DNA of 64,000 bases from Halocafeteria seosinensis. Taxonomy: Eukaryota > Sar > Bigyra > Bicosoecida. The notes beneath the pieces were generated by a model. That model ran no database searches, was not told the DNA's origin, and was given only the letters and a program-made list of their open reading frames with translations. The stretch covers positions 1 to 64,000 of the forward strand of contig LVLI01000255.1 in the NCBI GenBank assembly GCA_001687465.1, written 5' to 3'. Shown here piece after piece: positions 50,199-61,882 of this stretch (position 1 is the first letter of the stretch; each line of letters opens with the position of its first letter). The translations under genes and the position numbers were made by a program.

Positions 50199-50333
50199 TT
50201 AACCAATCTGGACGAATGCCATTCGTGTGAAGACGTCAATCATCACCAGAAAAATAAAGTCCCCAGAGCTCGACAAATCCATCGCCACCACATTAAAAGG
50301 TTTCTCCGCGTTTATTTCTTTTAATGTTTTCAC
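50199..50333 (-). pseudogene. Retroelement-type integrase core fragment
   Basis: About 45 open codons end at a TAA. The translated part reads ...EKPFNVVAMDL..., then GDFIFLVMIDVFTRMAFVQ. This is the pattern of the integrase catalytic core start (P-F-x-x-V-x-x-D-L ... F-L-V-x-I-D-x-F-T/S-R), with the first catalytic Asp in MDL. The second Asp and the Glu were not found in any frame downstream, where stops follow quickly. So it is a remnant, or one exon of a spliced gene. An acceptor-like TTCTAAACAG precedes it. Confidence 0.5.
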
Positions 50334-51188
50334 TGTTTAGAAAACACACACATATAAACTTATACAATACTGCTTTAGGATCCATCTTTTATAGTGTGTG
50401 TTTTCTAAAAAGTGAAAACACACTATAGAAATGTCTTGTTCATTAGGGTGTATCTATCAGGCTTTAAGTCGCTTAAATTAAGCTCTTTTGCCCAACGCTT
50501 ATATTAAGCTGTTTAAATGGTGATACGTATCACGCTGGCGATCCACAATGTACAGATTTCCATCGATTCTGGGTTTGTTATAAGATCGTTGAAACAAAGT
50601 TTGTTGCGTTATAACGTACCCGAAATTTTACAAATGTGTTATAAGAAAGTTGAAATTTACGGATTCCCCATTGATACTGTCCACAACCTGCGTATTGTGT
50701 GCACAGGTACGCTTCTGATGTTACCCACCAAAATAACACGACATAGCTTGAGATGTGCATAACAGTAAACAACTGTTACTACAAGTAGACGGAAGATCCC
50801 AGCTTGGATTCCCAAGTAAGAAGCAAAACTAGCCTTTCATCCCACCCAATCAGTACTCGAATCCGGTGCGTTGAATCGTCAATCTTGCTTGAGGTCTACA
50901 ACCTGGAAAATCGACCGGTTTGACAGGATGGAAATTCATTCTGAATTCGAGGGTTGACACCATTGCAGTACGGTAGATTGCTATTGGCAACTTGCAAGTG
51001 CTATCATTGCTTAGCAACTTGGACGTTTCGTCCTTCACAAGTTGCGACAGCGACGGTCACTGCGACCCCCTGGATCATCAGAACGCCATGAACTATTCAT
51101 AGATCAGAATTTGATTGACTTGTACTTTAATTTCTGTTTCGTACCCGACAATCACTCGTCAGCGGCTTTCTGCAATGCAGGAGACTTA
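50334..51188. other. Intergenic before the giant unknown gene
   Basis: About 850 bases. Its left end is the nested inverted-repeat block (50336-50427). Beyond that the DNA is AT-rich with short ORFs (50517-50762 plus, 50850-51038 minus) lacking any domain. The right end should contain the promoter of the gene starting at 51189. Confidence 0.4.
50336..50427. repeat. Nested inverted repeats (GTGTGTTTTC/GAAAACACAC)
   Basis: Three related arms alternate in orientation. TTTAGAAAACACACAC.. (50336-50358) pairs with 50388-50411 with a one-base offset. TATAGTGTGTGTTTTC (50390-50405) pairs with GAAAACACACTATA (50414-50427) except for a 2-base bulge. The middle arm can therefore fold with either neighbour. 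This could be a switchable hairpin or the end of a mobile element. Confidence 0.6.
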
Positions 51189-54100
51189 ATGGCGGCGTGC
51201 ATGCTACAACTGTATGTTTGCGGGTGCCACCGTTAAGCCATTTCAATTGAGTTGTACTTGTACAATACACGCACATACCTAGGACGAATCGGACTACGAG
51301 CAGCACTAAATAAATATGCAGTTTGTACACGGGAATCCCCAGCGCTCTCGAAAGCAGAGAGCACCCCAGAGACTCCCGTCCTCTTCGACTGAATTCCCTG
51401 CTTCACCGATCTCTACCGGAGGAGGAGAAGGAGATACCCGACGGCAAAGCGCACAATCTCTTCAGCGCGATTCGGTCAAGGGAATTAGTATCCAGCCAAG
51501 TAAGTACCCATACAGAAGAGTTGGATGAGCTCAAAAGGGAAAGTATCTCTTGTTTCGGACCCACAGCCGCAGCGAGACATGAACCCAGTCATGAGAAGCT
51601 GCCAGCTTCGATCCGAGACACAAGTTTATGGTCGTTGGAGGAGCAAGTGTCCGGTGTTTCGCTCAAGTCGTCGATACAGGGTGTGTCTTTACAAAGCCTG
51701 CAACAAGAGTCGATGGGTGTGGAAGAGAATCCAGAAACTAACGCATCCCCGTCCCCTCGTCCTGCAAACAGTACCGATAAACAACCCACCGCATTCCGAG
51801 CGGCTTTTCATAGCATGTCCGGAAGTTCGATTCCGAGAGACCAACACTGCCTATCCGTCCCCACAATCTACGTAAGTTGTTCGTCTAAGAAGGCAAGCTG
51901 TAGCCTTCATCGTGATCGACATTCGTACTGCACACAGGGTTCGTCTATCCTGCAAGACGATAATTACGGAAGAGGGACAAATCTTAAGACAGTCACCGAG
52001 GACTCAGTTCCGTCCAAGGTACCATCAGGCAAAGAAGATAATGCATCAGACCGACAGTCAATTAAAGCAAGAAAGCCACAAATTACGAAAAGTTACCAAG
52101 CAGGAGTTCAGAGAGCGAAACATCGGCGTATCAAATTCGATAAAGTTTCACAGGTGGATACATTTGATACTACACGCAGAAGTGTGGAGGACATGCTGGA
52201 AGCCTACATCAGTTCTCAATTTACCTTTTTGGAACGGGTTGCTAACCTAGATTTTTCATCAGTGTCATTCTGGCTTTCTCACGCGGCAAGAGGGGAAATG
52301 AAGAAGTGGTTAAACGATTTGTCGTCCCTTGTAGTCTTACATAAGTTTCAATCCCCGGTCCTCTACGCCGAATACGTACTTGAGCATACGCTGCATTTGC
52401 TCAATTTTTCTGTCGATAACGATGGTACGTTCAGCGAAGGCGTTTTAGATGCAAATTCGCGAGGTACGCCCTCTGAAGATGACGTAACCGCTGATTCAAT
52501 TTTTTGCCAAATATGTTTTGAGTTGCTGAGACATCTTATTCTCTCTCTAACGAATACGGAGCTAATTGTAGCAAATACGTCTACCTCTCAGGGTGCGGCA
52601 AGCTATACGCAGACAACGATGATAGCAACACTCTCAGTCTTAAACATTGTGAGGAGCCTAACATTCCAAGGCAAGGAAGCGTGCACGCCGTACCATAGAA
52701 GTACAACGCCGCATTCAGTGTTGCATCGAGGGGAAAATGGCTTCAGATTGAATGCTTGGAATACTTACTCCTATCTTGCGCTATGGAAGAAAACTCAACA
52801 TGACAATGAATGCTTGAGAAAGAGACTGAAGCAGAAGGAATCGCGTCTTGAAACGCTTCAGGAAGCGTACAAAGAAAAAATTCGAAGATATCACCAGCTT
52901 GTCTGGAGGTTTGCATCTAGAACTGCTCTCCTCGCTAAACAGAAGCGCGACCTATATTTTGCATATGTGATATCACCTGTATAGTATGTGTCCCTATCGT
53001 CACCCGTTATTAAGTGGTCAAATTGAACGAGTTGCGTTTCGGTTTTCCGCAGTGGGGTCTTAAAGATTTTACAAAATATTCCAGAACAACGCGCTCAGTG
53101 TGTTATCCTCAAGGCAGCTGCCAGTCTTAAGGGGGGAGTAAACAGTGTGTGCGTGATGAAACAGATGCTGCTACTCTCTCCTGAAAGACGAAAGCTGCTC
53201 TTTACCGGAATCAGTGCCTGGTGAGTGTTCGCTAGTTGGTCAATATTTGCATGCTCCATGTTCATTTCAATGGAATTGAGCTTGTTTTCAGGCTTCGAGT
53301 TGGCGATGCCGCTCTACGGCAAGTTCTGTTTCATTCACGAGATAGCAACATGAATTTTGACTTGAAGAGGACCGACCCTTCAGAGGAAAAGTCCCTTACC
53401 AATAGCTTTAACGAGTTCTATTCCGGAGTGTCGTTTTCAGAGCAACCGCTGCTACTGCAGCAGTTCTTGGGACAATTTATCGAGGAGCACACAGTAGCTA
53501 CGAATTTGAGGGTTTTGCTTGAGGCATCAGAAGGGGTCGTGGAAGAAATATCCTCTACATACGAAAGCGGGGTTTCACAAGATATTGTGTCATCCTTGAA
53601 AACTGCACTCGCATCTCAGTTCGGTTACATGATTGAGGCACAGTATTACGAAGACAAGAAAGAGAAGCAACAAGAGCAAGAGGATCAACGTTCTTGGGCA
53701 TACCTTCGCGAGTCGTTGGATAGAAGCCGCCGACGACTGTTGGATGAAATGAGCGGAAAGGAAACAATAGAGGACACACACCAAGAAGAAATAGAGGCAT
53801 CGACGAGAGAAAATGCAGCTGCACCTGACGAGCCCCTTCAAGATGGATCAGAGCATGGGGTTGTGACGATGGATCAGGAGGAAACTCGACAGGCACTACT
53901 AGGAGAAACAGAAGTCACATCCGCGGCTGCGGTTCTTGAGCATAGAATCTTCGTGGAAGAGGCGAGGCCTCTGATCGAGGATGCTCGTCTGCTCAGTGGG
54001 TTTGCAGCCCTCGTCTACAATGTAGGGAAGGCTATCCAGGGATATAATGGTGAAACGTGGACAGGTATATCCGCCAGTGAGCTCTCGGACTGTGTCGAAG

Positions 54101-57100
54101 AGCCGGCCCTGACTACCGCTAAAATGGTTCGAGAAATTGAGTCTCTCAAAAATTACTACTACGATACAGCAAGCAAGCTTGCAGAAGAAACGGAGAAGCG
54201 TGAAGGCTTAGAGCGCGAGGTGAACGTGCTTCGTTGGAGGCTTGGTCTTAACAAGAATATGGTAAAACAGTTCAAGGAGTCATTCTTGTCTGAATTTAGC
54301 CGACGGAGACAATTATTGTCATCGATCCCGTCAGAAAAAGCTAGCTCTCCTCATGGTTGGAGTTGGAAACTCTCGTATGCTCAGATAAGTAATATCCAGG
54401 AGCGGTGTGGGAGGAACCAAGCAAAGGTAGAGTCCTATCATATTCAGGAACCATTTCGTTCGCTATTGCGTTACAACTATGGTTTAGGAGCATTCGAACA
54501 ATACCGGGCTCGCGAGACGAGCATTCCTTCTGTTACGATTTCGTGGAATCCATTGGTGCTGGCTGAATTGGGTCTCACACACGCGGATGCCTACATGCTG
54601 GGATCAGATTTTGTCCAATCACTGATTTTCGCTCGTCTGGAAGATCTTAACCACCAGAACGCCTTTATCTCACGAATTGCGGAAGCCACCAAAGAGCGAC
54701 CGAATATACCGACCGACGTAATCGAGCCGATACGCTCTTACACCGAGCTGAAGCTACCACTATCGAGAGATCAACAAATTACGCTTCAAGAGAGTTGCTT
54801 TTTGTATTTCAAACATTGGGCTGTGTTCCTCCAGCGGCAACTACACAAGGGGTCCCCGAACTCTCTTAGCCCTCTGGATCCGTCGCTGCGATTCGTTGGC
54901 GGGCATGTGCTCAAGTCCTTATTTCAAGCCCTGGGCCTTGAAATGCCAAGAAGCTGTTTTACCGGTGATGATCCAGAAATTCTTTCTATCTTTGAAAACT
55001 GCTGGCGCTATGTCTTGTTTCCGCCCGAGGCATCTGCCGTGACGGATAAAGGAACCCAAACTGTAGCAGAGACTGATAGTGAGGCAGTGGGTGCATTTAC
55101 GTTTAGTACGTATGATGAAGACGAAGACACAAGTGATGTTGTTGTCGTAGAAGAACAAACGGAATATCAAGAGTATGAGGAGTTCCCTAAAGTAGATTTC
55201 TTTCCTGCAAGGCAGCCCCACCACAAGAACGAAGAAGCAACGACAGAGCATGGGAGTGTGCCCTTCAGTCTCCCCTTATACTTGCCGAATATCGGGGTAC
55301 GGGTTACGTACAACATTGATGACATACAGCTCAAACGTTTCAATGCAGTCTCATCAGGTCATTTTCCCTTGCTGACTGCTGTCGGTCTAGGATCGCCTTT
55401 TGAAGCCGCCGATTCAACAGAACCCGCAGGAGCGGGTCAAAATGACAACGAGCCCGACCATGAGAAAGCAGGTCAACACCGTAGGCAATCCACTTCTACG
55501 CTTTCTGAAGACTCCATTTCACTAGAATCCAATATGCGGTATATTCTTGACGAATCGACTGCGTATAAGCACTGCTTCCGAGGGTACACCGAATCTTTGT
55601 TTTGCTCTCGAGCATCATTGCTACGTGATATAGTGACTACCTCGGTGGACAGCAGCTCGACCGATGACTCTGAAAAGGCACCAGAGAAGGAAAACTCTTT
55701 ATTCTTCGCATTGAAGAGCAATAGAAGTACAGCGTTCTTTCGTATTCAGCGGTGCCATCTTCTACAGGGATTTGCAAACCGAAATTTTGCAATGACAGTG
55801 TCGTCTCATAGCCCACTCTGTAACCCGAGTACAGTCCTTCAACAGCGGTCAATGTCGGATCTTGTCGCTGGTGCAGCTGTTTGGAACGTTGCTACAGGAG
55901 AAACTTTATATAATGTAACGACAGGCGGTAAACCTATATCGAGCACATTGGACAGGATAGTTGAACTGTTTGGAGACTTTCCGTGTGAGACAATTCTGGA
56001 ATCGTTGCTTTGGGGTAAACGCTATGTAGCGTTTGAACGTAAGGAGTGGGAGTCTGAAAATCGCATAAGCGACTACATGGCTAATTGCCTCGAAGGGCCA
56101 TGTTTTGTAGACTATCCCTACATGGTTTTACACGAGCGCTCTCTGGCTGTTCAACGATGTGACCTGGCTTTGTACAAGAAGGAAGATGACGCAACTGAGA
56201 GAGTAGAAGATCGCCAGCTTGCTGTGGACTTGCAGAAGCTACTAATGCGAACAAAGAGTACGACAAAAACTCTCTTTCCTCACCTGAAAAATGCAATTGC
56301 TAGTGAAATACCGAATCAAATAAATTATACCGCACCCGATATTGAGAAGGCACCATGGAGTATTGAACACACTCACAGGATGATAAAACTTATTTTCGAG
56401 TGGGTCTATGCGAGTGACCTACTTCAGGATAGTATTGCACCGGAGAGCCTGTATATGCAGAGGGATACCGGAGAAAACAGCGGCTTTATTAGTGTATTAC
56501 ACTCTTTCTCCCTCAAGTTCTTTAGAGAACCTGCAAATTCTGGGTCTATACTAAATAATAATGGGGAAGAGCAATGGATAACTTCGTTCAAGCGCAGTGT
56601 AGAAGCCTATTCACTTCTCTCTCCCCGCTGTCGGATATTCGGTCTACTGACTGGATGGACTGACAGTTTAGACAGCACGAACATTTCGCAGAGTATACAT
56701 AATGTAGGCGCCGAGGATCACACAGCATCGGCGGAATCTCTGACGCAGGATTCTCAATCTTCCCTACAGAGATCTTCAGTTGTATCAACATCATCCCCGT
56801 CAGCTAAAGGAGCGGGCACGACATTCCGCGAGATGAAGCAGTACCCAAGTGTAAACACTATTAGGCATCAGATGGACGCGCTTGAGCTTGTGCTGGCTAT
56901 GTACACCCACTTACTCCCCGAAGACATAAAGAGAGAGGACGGGAAACTCCCCGTGGGATCTGGTGGCCATGTGTTGCAACCAAGATGGTCCGATATACAT
57001 GGAAAGGAGCCTTCTACTTTCCCCAACTTCGTATCTATCCCCTTGGAAATGGATTTTGATCGCAACTTGCACCCGGATAAAGGGTGTTACGACGAAGAGC

Positions 57101-57885
57101 GTACCATTGTACTGACCGGGGAGCAACACGCTACCGAAACGCTTCGGTCTCTATTGATCAACGCGGCTCCGATTTCGCGTACACATATGAAGTTGCATTG
57201 TGATATGTATCAAACGATGGATATGCTGCGGTACTGTAGCCAAAAGAAGCAGATTAAAATACCCAAAGTGTTGGATAAGCCTTCAAAAGGTAGTCGCCTG
57301 TATCACCAATATGCGATACAGAATCCTCTAGCCTCGAAGACAGCCACTTCTGGAACCGGCACTGAAAGATCACGTAGACGAAAATCATTGACTCGAGCGA
57401 CGCGAGAACAGTATGGGTATTCTAAACTGGGAAGTACGACGATAAAGGTCCCCAAAAGTGTATCAAACGCTAGAGAAGGTAGTTCTTCATCGCGCATCAT
57501 TCAACACTTGGCTTCGGCGGACGTAGTCGTTGGCCTGGCAATGAATCACTGCTTTTTCAACTGGGAGGAGGCTGAAGGAAGCATGTATCCTTCACCCGCC
57601 CTTGCACTTCCCTACTCTCCTTCGACAAGTATTTACGACTTGAATCTCAATTTGCTGCACCAACGTTGCCAGAGAGTAATTGAGGAGAACGTTCTTCCGC
57701 GTATAAGAGCGGTCGCGTCGGCACAGTCATCTGACAGAAGCACTGATGCAGTAAAAGCTGTCGATCAGAGGAGCAGGCACTTTAAACTTGACATAGATTC
57801 AGCTGTTGAGTTGGGGCTCCTGGGGTGGCACTTTGCACGGCTGGCTATTTATGACCAATCATTGGTGTTATCTGACGGACTCTAG
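51189..57885 (+). CDS. Giant unknown protein (2148 residues)
   Basis: Model: join(51189..51211,51322..52983,53053..53220,53292..57885). All joints fit, and the first exon (MAACMLQL) supplies the only ATG in frame before the long open stretch. Residues 1-290 are Ser/Pro-rich and disordered. 290-610 is helical with Leu- and aromatic-rich segments and a charged helix ending at the exon 2/3 junction. Acidic coiled-coil stretches lie near 720-800 and 900-945. A long, apparently folded, mixed region runs to 1520, with acidic and Ser-rich inserts at about 1210-1260 and 1350-1380. The rest alternates folded and disordered parts. No TM helix, kinase, motor or protease motif was found. A cytoskeletal or scaffold role is only a guess. 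I do not recognise the family. Confidence 0.8.
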
Positions 57886-57924
57886 AGCTCCCGAATATTC
57901 CCACGGAATGCTGATGCGTGCTTT

Positions 57925-59802
57925 TCAGCGTCCTGATAATCCTACAGCGAGGAATCCTCTTTCGATACGGGTATGTTGTAATCCCAGTTTACTTTTTACG
58001 CCGGATGAAAGTGTCATTGTGGTCCTTCTACCCTTATTTGATCTGGTCAAAACGCGTGACGCAGGAGTCCAAGCATGTGGATCTTCGGTGTATCGTTCGG
58101 GGAGACGCTGGATAATGGTATCAACCGGTTCCGGGTATGCTTCTGTGGATAGTTCTCGGTTGTGTACACAGAGTAGATCAAACTTTGCTGGTGGATAGAA
58201 TGACTGCTGAGACCGCAAAAATAGTTGCGAGATGTCTCCACTATTTGGTTGGCTTTCCTGTGGCTTGATATTCAAGTTCCATAGGCGTTTTTTGTTCTCT
58301 CTTTTGTCCTCGCCCCAATTATTTGAAAATGAGAATTTCTTTGCTGCACATAGCTCGGTGGTGTGGTCATGAAGGTTAATTCTAATTGAAGACCACATTG
58401 CTTGCGACACCTTATATCTCATTGCGACAGATGTTTGCATCAATTCTGACAACTGTCCAAACGTGATACTCTTCGGATCATTGAAAGGAATTTTCAGACT
58501 ATTGCTAATTGCGAGCGTGTAGCGGGAAAGGATGCTGGAATACAAGGCTGAATTAACTGAGACCGGTTTGGTTCTGGGATCCGATCCTTGGATTCGTACC
58601 GAGGCTTCAAACTGGTGCGGTGGATGCTTCTCTTGAGTTTTTTCACCTCTTGCCGCTTGGGATGAAATTTTGTCTCGCCGAGTGCGTCGCTCCCTCGCTA
58701 TGGCACCAACACTGAGTTGCCAGGAACCTGAACTCTGCTCTAGAGGAAAAATGCTTGCTAGTGAAGCAACTTCCCCAGAGTTGACGCCTTCGTGGTTCGC
58801 AATATACACATGCTTCACCCACTGGTAGACTTGAAAAATACCACCTGTTGGTTGTAAGGCGTTTTTGTCGACAGCTACTCCTCCTTCGGAGATTCTGCAG
58901 TTGCTCACGGGTTGCTGTACGGTGCCGTTTAAACCGTAAAGACATTGAATCTTAAAGCGGTCCGTGGTGATGGGTGCAAGTGCAGTAGGGTATCCAGCAC
59001 AGTGATGGTTAAATTTGAATGTAAGTCGTTGGGCATGTAGACCAGCAGAAAAGTTCCAAACTGCAGATTTTTGCCAGGATCCAAGTTTCATGGGCAACTT
59101 TCGCGGATGCACTTTAAGTGTCCAATCAACACTTGCACTGTTCAACATAGATTCTAGTCCATTTCCCGTTCCCATGGGAAACGCTACATGCCCCACTCGG
59201 AGATGCCCTCCGTAGAGGCTATTCGGACTTCCAAATTGATGGTTGAAAGTGATCATTGGCTTGAGAGGTCTCCCCTGTTGTTGTTGCATTTGCGCCGTGC
59301 AAGCAATACTCGGCCAGGGCGACGTACCTTCCTTCTCATCGTACGTGTGTTTTTCTCTTCCTGCATCGTCCAATGCCTCTACAGAAACAGAGCTGGAGTA
59401 GGATCCCTCCTCAGTATCTCCGCCTTCGGTATCAACAGGTCGTTCGCTTGTGAATTGTTGTGCTCGTCGTCGTCCGAATGCCTTGGCATGTTTCCTACCA
59501 CGAGTCGTTGGAGTGGACTTCTTCCATGTGTGTGAATGCGACACGGAGCTCGCTCTACTCCATTCCCCGTAGTTGCATAAAGCGCCGATGTCAGCATTGA
59601 CCATGGCTCTCGAGTGCGCATTCCATTGCCCGCGACGACTGGGCTCGTATGCTTGCTGTTGCTGCTGCAGCACACCGCAGAAGGTCACCGAGACTCTGGA
59701 TTCCTTGTCCTGTTGCCGAGACGCAGGGATTTGCGCGCTCGCGAGCAGCTGGGAAGCATTGGATCCAATGGGAGCATTAGAGAGCATACGGGCCGCCCCC
59801 AT
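57925..59802 (-). CDS. Unknown protein, 625 residues, beta-rich middle
   Basis: A single exon runs from ATG 59802, convergent with the giant gene and only 39 bases away. Residues 1-60 are Ser/Ala/Gln-rich with few acids and might be a targeting sequence. Residues 60-165 are disordered and charged. From about 180 the sequence is full of alternating polar/hydrophobic stretches (PMITFNHQFGSPNSLYGGHL, VDWTLKVHPRKLPMKLGSW, AVWNFSAGLHAQRLTFKFNH, FEASVRIQG), as in beta-barrel or beta-sandwich proteins. An organelle outer-membrane barrel is one possibility, but this is inference without family support. Confidence 0.7.
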   Translation of the reverse strand: MGAARMLSNAPIGSNASQLLASAQIPASRQQDKESRVSVTFCGVLQQQQQAYEPSRRGQWNAHSRAMVNADIGALCNYGEWSRASSVSHSHTWKKSTPTTRGRKHAKAFGRRRAQQFTSERPVDTEGGDTEEGSYSSSVSVEALDDAGREKHTYDEKEGTSPWPSIACTAQMQQQQGRPLKPMITFNHQFGSPNSLYGGHLRVGHVAFPMGTGNGLESMLNSASVDWTLKVHPRKLPMKLGSWQKSAVWNFSAGLHAQRLTFKFNHHCAGYPTALAPITTDRFKIQCLYGLNGTVQQPVSNCRISEGGVAVDKNALQPTGGIFQVYQWVKHVYIANHEGVNSGEVASLASIFPLEQSSGSWQLSVGAIARERRTRRDKISSQAARGEKTQEKHPPHQFEASVRIQGSDPRTKPVSVNSALYSSILSRYTLAISNSLKIPFNDPKSITFGQLSELMQTSVAMRYKVSQAMWSSIRINLHDHTTELCAAKKFSFSNNWGEDKRENKKRLWNLNIKPQESQPNSGDISQLFLRSQQSFYPPAKFDLLCVHNRELSTEAYPEPVDTIIQRLPERYTEDPHAWTPASRVLTRSNKGRRTTMTLSSGVKSKLGLQHTRIERGFLAVGLSGR

Positions 59803-60594
59803 TTTGTATGTTGCTTTGCAAGCCGATGAATTCCTCGTGCTTGTGCTTGTGGCAGCAGGTAGGTATTACGTGGTACGTGCGAATGACAGGAATTCACACC
59901 GTCAAATACACAATGATTGTATCATTCTATTCAACCCTCCATGGACTTGGGCTGGAACCACATGCGTGCTAGGGTAGACCAATCCGAAGGTATCTGCTGT
60001 ATCTTATCAGGATGAAGTTCACAGCATTCACACTCTCGCTTGCGCCATGGCCCATCGGGGATGGATACTGCACTTCATCGTCGTAGTCCCTAGGAGAGCA
60101 TGCTCTCCTCGATACCTCAGCACTCATTTCATTGAAATATGCTGTACACAGCACACACAGAAATTCGACCACAGTACAAGCTGCAGAGGCAAGTACCGCT
60201 AGTGGAGCGGAGACTCGTGGTTGTATCCATGGCGGCAAAGTTTCCGAGGACAACCATTAAACAGGAATGATTGCTACAGGTCCGATGGTCGGATGGTGCT
60301 GGTTGTCCTGTCCTTCTTCTTGTTTCTTCACCGCTTCAACTTCCGTGGTCATCGTCATGACGACGTCATCGTGCTCGTGAAGTTCAGTTGTTGCTTGTCG
60401 AGTTTACCAGATTGTAAATCATTTGGATTGTTGCTTAAACTTGCCACCAAGTACTTGCGTGTTTTGCGCTGAAAACAAACGTAAATTAAATTCCGTATCC
60501 TAAGGAGTAAAGAAAGAAGGGATACAGCACCACATATCTGTGTAACCTGCTTCGTGTTTTATTGTCGCGTCTGTCTGTGAAACCAAACGCTAAT
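59803..60594. other. Intergenic between divergent genes
   Basis: About 790 bases between the starts of the 625-residue protein (-) and Hsp20 copy 2 (+), so both promoters are here. No ATGA(G/C)TCAT site like those before Hsp20 copy 1 was seen. Short ORFs on both strands (59969-60253 minus with a TTG start, 60221-60472 plus) lack support. Confidence 0.45.
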
Positions 60595-61761
60595 ATGTCT
60601 CACTTCGGAACAAGACATCCAATGATGGATGATTTCGAGCACATGAGGTACGTTTCGATGCTCTCTAAGAGCAAGTGCCAATGCATACCGTGTCTATTGA
60701 TCAACGCGGATGAAATACGGTGCCGCATATGGTAGCGGAGGTGGATACGAAACCGTATTACGGAAGTTGAAGGAAGAGAACAATAGCAAAGAAGGATGGA
60801 AGTTTCGAACCGAACGTGGTATTCACGGTATTTCAATGGTATGACATCATTTGGTCTTTGGCAAGGGATATGAACAGAATTTGGTGTAGGACAGAGTCAT
60901 TCACTACTGTATAAAAGATATGCTTGCGGCGCCTCGTGGAGAGTTGTGTGACGTCACTCTAGGCTTTTATTGGAACATTCGAGAAAGATTGAATGACTTC
61001 TAGTATTTTACATGAGAGAACCGATTTATGCTTCTAGAGAAAGAAATGCAAAGTTTAACTTGAGAATGTCATCGACGTGCAGACGATCTATGGATCGGAT
61101 GATGGATAGCTTCTTCGGTGGAAGATTCGTAAGTGCAACAAGACCGTTGCCATCGACAGTATGTGCGGAAAACTGGGAAATATACTGTGCCGTTACAGTG
61201 GGATCCATTCAATACAATGGCTGACATCGACCAACCTGGGAATCTCCTCGGAGACCAGGCTCAGGCTCCGTCTGGCGCTGGAGAGTCTCAAGCCGTCCAA
61301 CGACGCGAAGGGGGAAGTGAACAACTCGGTTTCCCCAACTCCCGATTCCCTTTCCTTAATTCTATGGCTCTTGACGTCAGAGAAAAGGACAAAAGCTATG
61401 TTTTGACAGCAGATGTTCCTGGTGTTCCGAAGGAGAATGTCAAAGTGGAAGTGGAGGGAGATACATTGACCATTTCTGCCGACCGGAAGGAGGAAAAGGA
61501 AGACAAGGGCGAAAAGTACCGCCGCATCGTACGTATGAGTCTCCGGATGCAATTACTCAATGTGATTATTTAACCTGCATATGCTGCTTTGCGAGGAAAC
61601 TGCAGGAACGGCGATCTGGATCCATGAAGCGGTCAATGAAGCTTCCACAAAACGCCGACAAAGAGAAGATCAAGGCGAGCTGCGACAATGGTGTTCTTAC
61701 CGTTGATATTGCCAAGCTTCCTGAGGCCAAATCTGAGAGCAAGAAGATTGATGTCAAGTAA
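60595..61761 (+). CDS. Small heat-shock protein (Hsp20/alpha-crystallin), copy 2
   Basis: Model: join(60595..60647,61083..61128,61199..61528,61606..61761), 194 residues. It starts MSHFGTRHPMMDDFEHM; exon 2 codes for [16 protein letters not shown] and exon 3 begins [15 protein letters not shown]. The alpha-crystallin domain has [30 protein letters not shown] and GVLTVDIAKLPE, with the tail KKIDVK in place of copy 1's KKIDIK. It is about 75-80 percent identical to copy 1 by eye. Exons 2-4 have identical lengths, and intron 1 is again long (435 bases). It is an ATP-independent chaperone. A frame-1 reading of the long intron is not coding. Confidence 0.93.
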
Positions 61762-61882
61762 TCCTCTCAAGTCCCGAGGATGTTCGTGCAGTGCTATGAG
61801 AACTTTAGCCATTCTTCGATTCTTCTTCTTGAATTGACATAACTTACGATAATATGACCTGTATTTGCTTCCGCGTGTTCGT

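Noticed and set aside
51500-51515. A 16-base 'intron' (GTAAGTACCCATACAG) that would link the ATG at 51316 to the long frame
   Set aside because: All other introns here are about 55 bases or longer. A 110-base intron from the ATG exon at 51189-51211 to 51322 gives the same frame with normal splice sites.
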